From positions 22,170 to 86,169 of the forward strand of contig CAMYYD010000011.1 of assembly GCA_947303395.1 (NCBI GenBank): a stretch of DNA of 64,000 nt. The letters are read 5' to 3'. Both the position numbers and the translations under genes were made by a program. Below, piece after piece: positions 8,086-17,246 of this stretch. The notes beneath the pieces are model-generated. The model did not search any database and was not told where the DNA came from. It saw only the letters and a list, made by a program, of their open reading frames with translations. This stretch comes from an uncultured Bacteroidales bacterium (GTDB lineage Bacteria > Bacteroidota > Bacteroidia > Bacteroidales > F082). Numbering within the stretch: the first letter of the stretch is position 1; each line of letters opens with the position of its first letter.

Positions 8086-9441
8086 TTAATCGTTTACATA
8101 GTTAAAACCGGTATAATTTTCCGGAGTGATAGCGTGCATTTCTTTTTTGACATTCTGTGAAACCGGCAATGTGTCAATGAATGCGTCGATCGACTCGCGA
8201 GTCACTTTCTCGTTGGTGCGTGTGAGGCCTTTCAAAAGCTCGTAGGCACCTTCCACCTGCTCGCGGCGAAGAATAGTCTGAATAGCTTCGGCGACAACAG
8301 CGTAGTTGTTTTGCAAGTCGGCACGAAGTTTAGCTTCATTAAGGATAAGTTTATCTAAACCTTTTGATAATGAGCTTGTTGCAATCAAAGTGTGAGCCAA
8401 AGGCACGCCGATGTTGCGTGTCACAGTAGAGTCGGTGAGGTCGCGTTGCATGCGGCTGATCGGGAGCTTGCGGCTGAGATGCTCGAAGATGGCATTTGCC
8501 ATTCCAAGGTTACCCTCAGCGTTCTCGAAATCGATAGGATTCACTTTATGAGGCATGGCCGAAGAACCGACTTCTCCCGCTTTGATTTTCTGTTTGAAAT
8601 AATCCATCGAGATGTAAAGCCAGATGTCGCGCGACAGGTCAATCAGGATTGTGTTGAGACGTTTTAGAGCGTCGAAATACTGCGCCATCACGTCGTAATG
8701 CTCAATCTGCGTTGTCGTTTCCTGACGTTTCAGTCCAAGTTTTTTGATGAATTTCGCTGCAAACTCGCGCCAGTTGATCTGCGGATATGCCACTTTATGA
8801 GCGTTCATGTTACCTGTCGCGCCGCCGAATTTAGCAGTGAACGGGATTTTATCAAGCTCATCCAGCTGATTTTCAAGGCGTTCGACAAAAACATAAATCT
8901 CTTTTCCAAGATGCGTAGGACTTGCCGGCTGACCGTGAGTGTGTGCCAGCATCGGGACGTCACGCCACTCTGCTGCAAGTGACTTCAGTTTCTCCACAAT
9001 CTGAGCAAAAGCTGGGCGAATCAGTTCATTTTGCGCCTGCATCATGGTGTAAGGCACCGCGCTGTTGTTGATATCTTGCGATGTCAGGCCGAAATGAATA
9101 AACTCTTTGAACTGCGTCAGATTCATCTCGTCGAAACGGCGTTTCAGGAAATATTCAACAGCTTTCACATCGTGGTTTGTAGTCTTCTCAATTTCCTTAA
9201 TCTCTTGAGCGTCAGCAGGTTTGAAGCTTTTAACAATATTTCTCAGCTTACGGAAATTGTTCTTGTTAAAATCAGCCAGTTGAGGCAGCGGAATCTGACA
9301 AAGCGCTATAAAATACTCAACCTCCACCATCACTCTGGCGCGAATCAGTCCAAATTCCGAAAAATATTCATCAAGTCGCTCGACTTTCTTGCGATAGCGG
9401 CCGTCGACAGGCGAAATAGCAGTTAATTCTGATAAATTCAT
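8086..9441 (-). CDS. purB: adenylosuccinate lyase
   Basis: PurB removes fumarate from SAICAR and from adenylosuccinate in purine synthesis. The fumarase/aspartase superfamily signature GSSAMPHKVNPIDFENAEGN carries the catalytic serine, and TSQDINN and HTHGQPASPTHLG are further conserved blocks. The length of 451 residues fits the E. coli-type family. A TATATTTG promoter precedes it and the ABC exporter gene follows after 3 bp. Confidence 0.97.
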   Translation of the reverse strand: MNLSELTAISPVDGRYRKKVERLDEYFSEFGLIRARVMVEVEYFIALCQIPLPQLADFNKNNFRKLRNIVKSFKPADAQEIKEIEKTTNHDVKAVEYFLKRRFDEMNLTQFKEFIHFGLTSQDINNSAVPYTMMQAQNELIRPAFAQIVEKLKSLAAEWRDVPMLAHTHGQPASPTHLGKEIYVFVERLENQLDELDKIPFTAKFGGATGNMNAHKVAYPQINWREFAAKFIKKLGLKRQETTTQIEHYDVMAQYFDALKRLNTILIDLSRDIWLYISMDYFKQKIKAGEVGSSAMPHKVNPIDFENAEGNLGMANAIFEHLSRKLPISRMQRDLTDSTVTRNIGVPLAHTLIATSSLSKGLDKLILNEAKLRADLQNNYAVVAEAIQTILRREQVEGAYELLKGLTRTNEKVTRESIDAFIDTLPVSQNVKKEMHAITPENYTGFNYVND

Positions 9442-9469
9442 CTTAAAAATTTGTTGTCATTCAAACTTG

Positions 9470-9477
9470 CAAATATA
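9470..9477 (-). promoter_or_regulatory. -7 element for purB
   Basis: TATATTTG on the minus strand, 28 bp before the purB ATG. Confidence 0.55.
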
Positions 9478-9557
9478 TGAATAAAATCTTTATAAATAAA
9501 AATAAATTTAGCAAATAAACGACAACAATATTTTCTTATTGAATTTAAGCACACTTA

Positions 9558-10013
9558 TTATTGATAAAACAATTCTATATTACCGACATCAAAACCTTGA
9601 TTTTCAAGAGTTTTCATAATTTTATCAAAATCAGCTTTATCATACGGCAATTTCTGCGACAAAATCCAAACCTTTGATTTTCTTTTGTCTGACAAGGCAA
9701 CAAGATTTAAATCATCATTTTTTGCCACAATTAAAAACTTCTTTCTCCATAATCCTTGACGAATAATCAAATAGTCATTTCGCATTTTCAGGACAAATTT
9801 TCCATGATAGCAGCGCATCAAACGGCGGTTGATTTCATCGTAGGCGACATAAAGCAACTCAAACGCATTATCATGAGTCATAGACAGATACATAAAAACA
9901 TCGACTTTCTTGAAGAGGCGTTTCTCACGGGAGCGAGCCACCTCATACCATTTCTCCGACACGCCGGAATGTGACATCGGCATGAGCGGATTATTTAAAT
10001 AATCAGCTAACAT
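9558..10013 (-). CDS. lipocalin family protein (Blc-like)
   Basis: A 151-residue protein. The lipocalin opening motif is EKWYEVARSREKR (normally GxWYEIAR). The C-terminal block VWILSQKLPYDKADFDKIMKTL and the ending GFDVGNIELFYQ match bacterial Blc-type lipocalins, beta barrels that bind lysophospholipids or other small lipids. There is no signal peptide or lipobox, unlike E. coli Blc, so it should stay in the cytoplasm unless the start is wrong. It is divergent from lpdA with overlapping promoters. Confidence 0.7.
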   Translation of the reverse strand: MLADYLNNPLMPMSHSGVSEKWYEVARSREKRLFKKVDVFMYLSMTHDNAFELLYVAYDEINRRLMRCYHGKFVLKMRNDYLIIRQGLWRKKFLIVAKNDDLNLVALSDKRKSKVWILSQKLPYDKADFDKIMKTLENQGFDVGNIELFYQ

Positions 10014-10099
10014 AATTTAAATAATTAAAAGGAACTAAAACTTGTGAAAAATTGCTTTTTGGCAAATATTAACATGAAGAAAATTCTCCACTAACAATG

Positions 10100-10131
10100 T
10101 TGCAAAGATAAGAAAATTTTTTGTAATTTCG
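10100..10131 (+). promoter_or_regulatory. Divergent promoter region of lpdA and lipocalin gene
   Basis: For lpdA: TTG (10100-10102), 21-bp spacer, TAATTTCG (10124-10131). On the minus strand TATCTTTG (10103-10110) can serve the lipocalin gene, so the two promoters overlap. Confidence 0.55.
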
Positions 10132-10190
10132 CACAATTAAATTTAGAGAAATAAAAATAAATTAAAAATTAACATAAATCATTGATAATC

Positions 10191-11582
10191 ATGAAGTACG
10201 ATGTTATTGTGATTGGTAGCGGTCCTGGCGGTTACGTCGCAGCTATCAGAGCTTCACAGCTTGGAAAGAAAGTTGGCGTTGTTGAAAAAGCGGAAATTGG
10301 CGGCACATGCCTCAACTGGGGCTGCATCCCGACCAAGGCTTTGCTTAAGAGCGCGGCAGTCTATACATATATGCAACATGCTGAAAATTACGGCATTAAG
10401 CTCGAAGGAGAGGTCCATCCCGACATGGAAGCCGTTGTCGCCCGCAGCCGTGGCGTCGCCGACGGAATGAGCAAAGGCGTTCAATACCTCTTTAAAAAGA
10501 ACAACGTCGAATTGATCCCGGGACTCGGTTCGCTGACAGCAAACAAGACAGTGAAAGTTGTTGACGCTGAAGGCAATGCGACAGAATACGAAGCCGACCA
10601 CATCATCCTCGCGACAGGTTCGAGAGTGCGTCAGCTGCCAGCAATGCCTATCGATGGCAAGAAAATCATCAGCTACCGTCAGGCTTTGGTTTTAGACAAG
10701 CTTCCAGAGACAATGGTGGTTGTCGGTTCAGGCGCAATCGGCTCAGAGTTTGCATTCTTCTTCACATCGATGGGAGTGAAAGTGACATTGGTGGAGTTCC
10801 TGCCAAACGTCGTGCCTAACGAAGACGAAGAGGTTTCAAAACAAGTTGAACGTTGCTTCAAGAAGCTGAAAATGACAGTGATGACTGAAGCTTCCGTCAC
10901 CAACGTCGACACAACAGGCGAGAAATGCGTGTGCACCATCAGTACCAAGAAAGGCGAAAAGGTTGTTGAAGCTGACATCGTGCTTTCAGCAGTCGGCGTG
11001 CAGACCAACCTCGAAGACCTCGGTCTCGAAAACCTCGGAATCGCCAGCGAACGCGGCAAAATCATCGTTGACGACTATTATAGAACCAACGTTGAAGGCG
11101 TTTATGCTATCGGCGACATCGTTCACGGACCGGCATTGGCACACAAGGCATCACACGAAGCCATCATCTGCGTTGAAAAGTTCTGTGGCATGAATCCTAA
11201 ACCATTGAACTACAACAACATCCCTGGTTGCACATACATCACTCCAGAAATCGCATCAGTAGGTTTGAGCGAGGCAAAAGCTATCGCTGCTGGTTACGAG
11301 GTGAGAATCGGGAAATTCCCGTTCACAGCATCAGGAAAGGCTGCAGCAGCTGGCAATAAGGACGGTTTCATCAAGGTGGTGTTCGACGCCAAGACCAACA
11401 AATGGTTGGGTTGCCACATGGTAGGCGAAAACGTCACAGAGATGGTCGCAACAGCAGTGTTGGCACGCGAACTCGGCGCTGAAGGCCGCGACATCATCGA
11501 GAACATCTTCCCGCATCCAACGATGTCGGAAGCCATCATGGAAGCTGCAGCAGCGGCATACGGAGAAGTGGTTCACCTGTAA
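10191..11582 (+). CDS. lpdA: dihydrolipoyl dehydrogenase
   Basis: An FAD flavoprotein that reoxidises dihydrolipoamide with NAD+ in 2-oxoacid dehydrogenase or glycine cleavage complexes. The N-terminal FAD motif is VIGSGPGGYVAAIRA. The redox disulphide is C40-LNWG-C45, the NAD motif is VVGSGAIGSEFAFFF, and the C-terminal His-Glu region is FPHPTMSEAIMEA. The ATG at 10191 is preferred over an upstream in-frame TTG at 10182 because the family begins MKYDVIVIG. At 463 residues it has normal length. The partner complex genes are not nearby. Confidence 0.95.
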   Translation: MKYDVIVIGSGPGGYVAAIRASQLGKKVGVVEKAEIGGTCLNWGCIPTKALLKSAAVYTYMQHAENYGIKLEGEVHPDMEAVVARSRGVADGMSKGVQYLFKKNNVELIPGLGSLTANKTVKVVDAEGNATEYEADHIILATGSRVRQLPAMPIDGKKIISYRQALVLDKLPETMVVVGSGAIGSEFAFFFTSMGVKVTLVEFLPNVVPNEDEEVSKQVERCFKKLKMTVMTEASVTNVDTTGEKCVCTISTKKGEKVVEADIVLSAVGVQTNLEDLGLENLGIASERGKIIVDDYYRTNVEGVYAIGDIVHGPALAHKASHEAIICVEKFCGMNPKPLNYNNIPGCTYITPEIASVGLSEAKAIAAGYEVRIGKFPFTASGKAAAAGNKDGFIKVVFDAKTNKWLGCHMVGENVTEMVATAVLARELGAEGRDIIENIFPHPTMSEAIMEAAAAAYGEVVHL

Positions 11583-12598
11583 TGAATAACAAAAAAGTCT
11601 TATTAGCACTCCAGATTGCCGTTTTGGCAGTCGGAGTTGCTGCTATTGTGGCTTGCATTGTCGGCATCAGAGCACTGAAAATCGCGGAGAAACGTCCAGT
11701 TTCACTTGAACAGATTGCGATTCGCAGCAACGACATCGAGTTCGCCGACGACATCACATTCGCCGGCGAGCGTGTGCCTTTGGAGATGTTCAACATACGC
11801 GAACGCTACGAACGTGAACTGCTGTCGACATGCTATTTTCACAGCAACACCATGCTTCTCGTAAAACGCTCATCACGTTGGTTTCCAGTCATCGAGCCGA
11901 TTTTGAGAAAATACGGCATCCCTGAAGATTTCAAATATCTTTGCGTGGCGGAAAGCACCTTGACAAACGCCGTTTCACCAGCCGGAGCAGTAGGTTTCTG
12001 GCAGTTTATGGAACGCACTGGCAAGGAATACGGACTCGAGATCAACAAAGATGTCGACATGCGATACAATGTGGAGCTTGAGACCGAAGCTGCTTGCCGT
12101 TATTTCCTGAAATCATACGACATTTATCATAATTGGACCCTTGTAGCAGCGTCATTCAACGCAGGAACTCGCCGTTTGAACAAGTTTTTAAAAGAGCAGA
12201 AAGTGCATTCGTACTACGATTTGCTCATGGCCGATGAGACCGAGCGTTACATTTTCAGGATTTTGGCGTTCAAAACCATTCTTGAAAATCCGGAACAATA
12301 TGGTATTTATGTCAGTAAAAGCCTTGAATATCAGCCATTTAAATACAAGACAGTTGTTATTGACAAAAGCGTCGACAGCTGGGCTGATTTCGCGATTGAG
12401 CATGATATAACTTATAAACTCCTGAAGATTTTCAATCCTTGGCTACGTTCTAACTCATTGAAAGTCAAGAAGGGAGAAGTTTACGAAATAAAGATTCCGA
12501 AAAGGCCTTTCGACCTCACTGCCGATTATTGCAACGAGGCTACGGGAGGCGCTGTCATGAACTTTGAAAACGACAGCATCATAGAAGAATTGAATTAG
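11582..12598 (+). CDS. membrane-anchored lytic transglycosylase (SLT domain)
   Basis: A 338-residue protein with an N-terminal membrane helix (about residues 6-30) and an SLT/MltD-type domain. The catalytic glutamate is in YLCVAESTLTN, followed by AGAVGFWQFM and SFNAGTRRL, all typical of family 1 transglycosylases that cleave peptidoglycan to 1,6-anhydroMurNAc. The C-terminal part ending LKVKKGEVYEIKIP resembles a LysM-like region, less certainly. Its ATG overlaps the lpdA stop (TAATG), implying coupled translation. Confidence 0.85.
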   Translation: MNNKKVLLALQIAVLAVGVAAIVACIVGIRALKIAEKRPVSLEQIAIRSNDIEFADDITFAGERVPLEMFNIRERYERELLSTCYFHSNTMLLVKRSSRWFPVIEPILRKYGIPEDFKYLCVAESTLTNAVSPAGAVGFWQFMERTGKEYGLEINKDVDMRYNVELETEAACRYFLKSYDIYHNWTLVAASFNAGTRRLNKFLKEQKVHSYYDLLMADETERYIFRILAFKTILENPEQYGIYVSKSLEYQPFKYKTVVIDKSVDSWADFAIEHDITYKLLKIFNPWLRSNSLKVKKGEVYEIKIPKRPFDLTADYCNEATGGAVMNFENDSIIEELN

Positions 12599-12603
12599 TG
12601 TTG

Positions 12604-15447
12604 ATGACGGAGAAAGACAGAAATATTGCCGAAGACGAATTCATCGAGATTTACGGAGCGCGTGAGAACAACTTGAAAAACATCGACTTACGCATTCCGC
12701 GCGATAAGTTTGTGGTGATAACCGGACTCAGCGGTTCGGGCAAGTCGTCGTTGGCTTTCGAGACGATTTACGCCGAGGGTCAGCGCCGTTACATGGAGTC
12801 GTTTTCCGCCTACGCCCGCCAGTTCATCGGCAGCATGGAACGCCCTGATGTCGATGAGATCCGCGGCCTCTCCCCTGTCATCAGCATCGAACAGAAATCG
12901 GTGAACCGTAACCCGCGCTCAACGGTGGGAACCATCACTGAGATCTACGATTTCATGCGACTTTTGTACGCACGCGCGTCTGTGCCGTATTCTTACAACA
13001 CCGGCGAAAAGATGGTGCGTTATTCTGAGGAACAAATCACGGAGATGATTTTGGAGCAATACAAAGACAAGAGAATCAATGTGTTAGCTCCTGTAGTAAG
13101 AGGCCGAAAAGGTCACTACAGAGATTTGTTCGAGCAGATTCGACAACAAGGTTACATCAAGGTGCGCGTCGATGGCGAGATACGTGAGCTCACCTTCGGC
13201 ATGCAGCTCGACCGTTACAAAACCCATGATATTGAGATAGTTATCGACCGATTGGCAGTTCACGAAGACAACAAAGAACGCATAGTGAAATCGGTTGAAA
13301 CCGCATTCCGCCGAGGCAAAGGCATGCTGATGGTTCTTGAAGAAGGCTCCAGCGACGCTCGTTATTTCAGCAAGCTTTTGATGTGTCCGACAACGGGCAT
13401 CGCCTATCAGGATCCGGAGCCTAACACATTCAGTTTCAACTCGCCTTATGGCGCCTGTCCGAAATGCAACGGTCTCGGCACTGTGATTCAGATCGACATG
13501 AACAAAATCATTCCAGACCCGAGTCTGAGTCTGCGAAAAGGCGGCCTCGCTCCGCTCGGCGAATACAAAAACAACAGCGTTTTCTGTCAACTTGAGGCAA
13601 TCGGAACAAGATACGGATTCACGCTCGATACGCCAATCAGCGAGATTCCTGAAAACGCGATGAGCATCATTCTTTACGGCAGCAGCGAGTCGTTCACAGT
13701 AACGAGAGAATATCTCGGCACGCAGTCGACGTATTCAACGCCGTTTGAAGGTGTCGTCAACGTCATCAGGAAGATGAACGAGGAAAACGCGCCGGCATCG
13801 ATTCTGAAATGGGCTAACAGCTTCATGAACGAGACCGAATGCCCTGAGTGTCATGGACAAAGACTCAAAAAAGAGGCACTATATTTCCGTCTTAACGGGA
13901 AAAACATAGCTGAACTCGCCGACATGGACGTCAACTCGCTGTCAAAATGGCTCGACAATCTGCCGAAACATCTCGACGAGAAACAAAACGAGATTGCGCA
14001 CGACATCCTTGGTGAAATAAAGAAAAGAATCAACTTTTTGCTCAACGTCGGCATCGATTACCTGAACATGAACCGTCCGGCGAAGAGTCTTTCAGGCGGA
14101 GAGTCGCAACGAATCAGGTTGGCAACACAAATCGGCTCGCAGCTGACAGGCATTTTATACATCTTGGACGAACCTTCCATAGGTTTGCATCAGCGTGATA
14201 ATCATCGACTTATAGAGTCGTTGAAGGAGTTGCGCAACATCGGGAACAGCATCATCGTGGTGGAGCACGACAAAGACACCATGCTCGCTGCCGACTATCT
14301 CATCGACATCGGTCCGGGTGCTGGCGTCAATGGCGGAAACGTAGTGTTTCAAGGCACTCCGAAGGAAGCCATGCACGGCAAAGGCCTCACCTGCGACTAT
14401 CTCAGAGGCAAGAAAAAAATAGCGGTGCCGTCGACAAGACGCAAGCCTTTCGAGGGACAGTACCTTAAACTATATAATGCACACGGGCACAACCTCAAGA
14501 ATGTCGATTTAGACCTTCCACTCGGCGTAATGGTCTGTGTTACAGGCGTTTCCGGTTCGGGCAAGTCGACGCTCATCAACGAAACGCTCTACCCTATTTT
14601 GAGCAGACATTTCTACCGTTCGGAGAAGAATCCATTGCCTTACGACCGCATCGAAGGCCTTGAATTCATTGACAAAGTCATCGAAATCGACCAAGCCCCA
14701 ATTGGCAAGACTCCGCGCTCGAACCCTGCAACTTACACAAAAGTGTTCGACGACATCAGGAAGTTGTACGGAGAGCTGCCGGAATCAAAGATAAGAGGCT
14801 ATAAATCAGGACGTTTCTCATTCAACGTGAAAGGCGGTCGCTGCGAAACATGCCAAGGTGCAGGCGTAAGAATCATCGAGATGAACTTCCTGCCCGACGT
14901 GCACGTGCAATGCGAAACATGCCAAGGAAAACGCTACAACCGCGAGACTTTGGAGGTGCGTTTCAAAGGCAAATCCATCAACGATGTGTTGAATCTGACA
15001 ATTGACGAGGCAGTCGTTTTCTTTGAAAACTTCCCGAGCATCCTTCAGAAAATCAAGACGTTACAAGATGTTGGACTCGGTTACATCACTTTAGGACAGC
15101 CATCGACAACGCTATCTGGCGGTGAGGCACAACGCGTGAAACTTGCAACAGAGCTTGCGAAACGCGACACAGGGCGAACCTTGTACATCCTCGACGAACC
15201 TACGACAGGTTTGCATTTCGAAGACATCAAAATTCTGATGGAAGTGCTCAACAAACTCGTGAACAAAGGCAACACCGTGCTCATCATCGAGCACAACATG
15301 GACGTCATCAAGATGGCTGATTACATCATCGACATGGGACCAGAAGGCGGCGAGCGCGGCGGCAAGATTCTGTGCCAAGGCACACCTGAAGAAATAGTAA
15401 AAAATGCCGTCGGCTATACGGCAAAATATCTCAAAGACGAACTATAA
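12604..15447 (+). CDS. uvrA: excinuclease ABC subunit A
   Basis: UvrA is the damage-sensing ATPase of nucleotide excision repair and loads UvrB. It has two ABC modules: Walker [10 protein letters not shown] near residue 40 and GVSGSGKST near 640, with two LSGGE signatures. Zinc-binding CPKCNG and the paired CETCQG motifs are present. The length of 947 residues is typical. GTG (12598), TTG and ATG (12604) are consecutive in-frame start candidates; ATG is chosen. It begins directly after the transglycosylase stop. Confidence 0.97.
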   Translation: MTEKDRNIAEDEFIEIYGARENNLKNIDLRIPRDKFVVITGLSGSGKSSLAFETIYAEGQRRYMESFSAYARQFIGSMERPDVDEIRGLSPVISIEQKSVNRNPRSTVGTITEIYDFMRLLYARASVPYSYNTGEKMVRYSEEQITEMILEQYKDKRINVLAPVVRGRKGHYRDLFEQIRQQGYIKVRVDGEIRELTFGMQLDRYKTHDIEIVIDRLAVHEDNKERIVKSVETAFRRGKGMLMVLEEGSSDARYFSKLLMCPTTGIAYQDPEPNTFSFNSPYGACPKCNGLGTVIQIDMNKIIPDPSLSLRKGGLAPLGEYKNNSVFCQLEAIGTRYGFTLDTPISEIPENAMSIILYGSSESFTVTREYLGTQSTYSTPFEGVVNVIRKMNEENAPASILKWANSFMNETECPECHGQRLKKEALYFRLNGKNIAELADMDVNSLSKWLDNLPKHLDEKQNEIAHDILGEIKKRINFLLNVGIDYLNMNRPAKSLSGGESQRIRLATQIGSQLTGILYILDEPSIGLHQRDNHRLIESLKELRNIGNSIIVVEHDKDTMLAADYLIDIGPGAGVNGGNVVFQGTPKEAMHGKGLTCDYLRGKKKIAVPSTRRKPFEGQYLKLYNAHGHNLKNVDLDLPLGVMVCVTGVSGSGKSTLINETLYPILSRHFYRSEKNPLPYDRIEGLEFIDKVIEIDQAPIGKTPRSNPATYTKVFDDIRKLYGELPESKIRGYKSGRFSFNVKGGRCETCQGAGVRIIEMNFLPDVHVQCETCQGKRYNRETLEVRFKGKSINDVLNLTIDEAVVFFENFPSILQKIKTLQDVGLGYITLGQPSTTLSGGEAQRVKLATELAKRDTGRTLYILDEPTTGLHFEDIKILMEVLNKLVNKGNTVLIIEHNMDVIKMADYIIDMGPEGGERGGKILCQGTPEEIVKNAVGYTAKYLKDEL

Positions 15448-15455
15448 ACTGCTGA

Positions 15456-16481
15456 TTATCTTAGTTTTATCTCTTCTCCGACACTTATCATATAAGTTTT
15501 GTCGAATCCATTCATCTTATAAAGTCGCTCCAATTTCACGGCATAAAGATTGGAAATATCTTCCATAGTCTCGCCATATTTGACCACGTGAACATTGTAT
15601 CCGCTCGGTGCTCTACGACGTTTCGGCTGAATGTACAAAATCTCGCCTTCAGAGAATGTACGTTTACTGCCAAGATTATTATACTTAATCAATTGATATT
15701 CATAGATTTTTAGCTCTTTAGCGAGCAACGAAAGATTATCATTGGCCTTCGTGACGATAAACTCAACGCCGAAATTCTCCTTGATAAAATGATGGCTCGC
15801 CGTCACCTCAACAGCGGGGCGATTCTCCAAAACAGGCGTCTCGTATGACTTCGCATTGCCCTTGATTTTCTTAGTTTTTGCCGGTTTTGTAGTCTTCGCA
15901 GGTTTTGCAGGTTGCTCATCAGTTTTAGAGGATTTCTTTTTATACTTTCCGCTCACAACCATCTGGTCGTATTGCTGCAGATCATAGGTCTCGATAAGAT
16001 TTATCAGCACCGTCGCATACGTCGGAAGTGTAGCGTAGCCAGCCTTTTTCAAGCCTTTCGCCCAACCTTTGTAATCAGTGATGCTCAACTCAAACAGCGA
16101 CTGATAGCGGGTCCCGTTTTTAAGAAATTTCGAATGGTCGCGATACGAATCCTCGGCATTGTCATAAACCCTGAAGCACTCGTTCGGAGCGTCGTCATCC
16201 TGATGCATCCGCTTGCCTTTCCAGTCGGAATGGCATTTTATTCCGAAATGGTTGTTTCCCTTCGTCGCCAGCTTGCTCTGACCGTTTCCCGACTCCAAAA
16301 TCCCCTGCGCCAAAGTTATCGAAGCCGGAATCTTGTCCTTCTTCATCTCCTCCATGGCAATATCCTTATATCGCTCAATATAATCGAGCGTTTCCTTTTT
16401 TTTCTGTGTGTTTTGCGAGAAAGCGAAAGAAGCGGCGACTAACAAAAGCAACAAAACAATATATCGGATTTTTCCTGCCAT
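15456..16481 (-). CDS. secreted glucosaminidase with LysM domain (FlgJ/GH73-like)
   Basis: A 341-residue protein with a signal peptide (IRYIVLLLLLVAASFAFSQ). Residues 35-175 form a GH73-type N-acetylglucosaminidase domain: ITLAQGILESGNGQSKLA contains the catalytic Glu, followed by NNHFGIKCHSDWKG and YATLPTYATVLINLIE. A Lys/Pro/Thr-rich linker leads to two LysM-like segments, the last being YNVHVVKYGETMEDISNLYAV. It should cleave wall glycan in the periplasm. It is convergent with uvrA, 8 bp apart. Confidence 0.9.
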   Translation of the reverse strand: MAGKIRYIVLLLLLVAASFAFSQNTQKKKETLDYIERYKDIAMEEMKKDKIPASITLAQGILESGNGQSKLATKGNNHFGIKCHSDWKGKRMHQDDDAPNECFRVYDNAEDSYRDHSKFLKNGTRYQSLFELSITDYKGWAKGLKKAGYATLPTYATVLINLIETYDLQQYDQMVVSGKYKKKSSKTDEQPAKPAKTTKPAKTKKIKGNAKSYETPVLENRPAVEVTASHHFIKENFGVEFIVTKANDNLSLLAKELKIYEYQLIKYNNLGSKRTFSEGEILYIQPKRRRAPSGYNVHVVKYGETMEDISNLYAVKLERLYKMNGFDKTYMISVGEEIKLR

Positions 16482-16579
16482 TTCAGTACTAAAAAACGTG
16501 TAAAATTACAAATTTTATATATTCGTCGAAAGATTTTTTCTTTTTTTACACCTAATTTATTTTAATAAATTAATTTTTG

Positions 16580-16587
16580 TATTTTTG
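16580..16587 (+). promoter_or_regulatory. -7 element almost touching the rsmG start
   Basis: TATTTTTG ends only 7 bp before the ATG at 16595. With the usual spacing the transcript would start at or next to the start codon, giving a leaderless or very short leader. Confidence 0.5.
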
Positions 16588-16594
16588 CATGATT

Positions 16595-17221
16595 ATGGAC
16601 TATCAGATTATAAAAAAATATTTTCCAAGTCTGACTGAAGCGCAAATGTCTCAGTACGAACAACTTGCGCCTCTTTACGAAGACTGGAACAGCAAAATCA
16701 ACCTCATCTCGAGGAAGGACATGGACAATTTTTACGAGCATCATGTCCTGCATTCCCTGGCTATCGCCAAATATTTCGAGCTGCTCCCGGGCATGAAAGT
16801 CCTCGACATCGGAACTGGCGGCGGTTTTCCTGGAATTCCTTTGGCAATCATGTTTCCACAGACCAAATTCTTGCTTGTCGACAGCATCGGCAAGAAGATA
16901 AAAGTGGTTCAAGATGTGGTTGAAAAGCTTGATTTACAGAATGTTACAGCTATCCAGGAACGTGCTGAAAACATCAAGGAAAAGTTCGACGTGATAGTTA
17001 GCCGCGCAGTCACTCAGCTTCCTGATTTCGTAAAATGGTGCAACAACAAGCTGCGCGTCACCAACGACATCGAGGCGGGAGGCATTTTATATTTAAAAGG
17101 TGGCGACATTGAAGAAGAGCTCCGCAACGTGCCGAAAAACTGGAAACGCAAGAGCACGTCGATCACAAAATGGTACGAAGAGCCTTATTTTGTTGAGAAA
17201 TACGTAATACATTTATATTGA
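16595..17221 (+). CDS. rsmG: 16S rRNA (guanine-527-N7)-methyltransferase
   Basis: RsmG (GidB) methylates G527 of 16S rRNA using S-adenosylmethionine. The SAM-binding motif is VLDIGTGGGFPGIPLAIMFP and the later VIVSRAVTQLPDFVKW block is conserved. The start at 16595 gives MDYQIIKKYFPSLT, matching the family N-terminus; upstream in-frame codons overlap the promoter. It is 208 residues. It is the first gene of a likely unit with the M16 peptidase and MFS genes. Confidence 0.95.
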   Translation: MDYQIIKKYFPSLTEAQMSQYEQLAPLYEDWNSKINLISRKDMDNFYEHHVLHSLAIAKYFELLPGMKVLDIGTGGGFPGIPLAIMFPQTKFLLVDSIGKKIKVVQDVVEKLDLQNVTAIQERAENIKEKFDVIVSRAVTQLPDFVKWCNNKLRVTNDIEAGGILYLKGGDIEEELRNVPKNWKRKSTSITKWYEEPYFVEKYVIHLY

Positions 17222-17246
17222 TCATTTAAAATAAACCTTTAAAAAC

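Noticed and set aside
11582..16481. Lytic transglycosylase and glucosaminidase near each other as a phage lysis cassette
   Set aside because: They face each other around uvrA, have housekeeping features (anchor, LysM), and no holin, tail or capsid genes exist.
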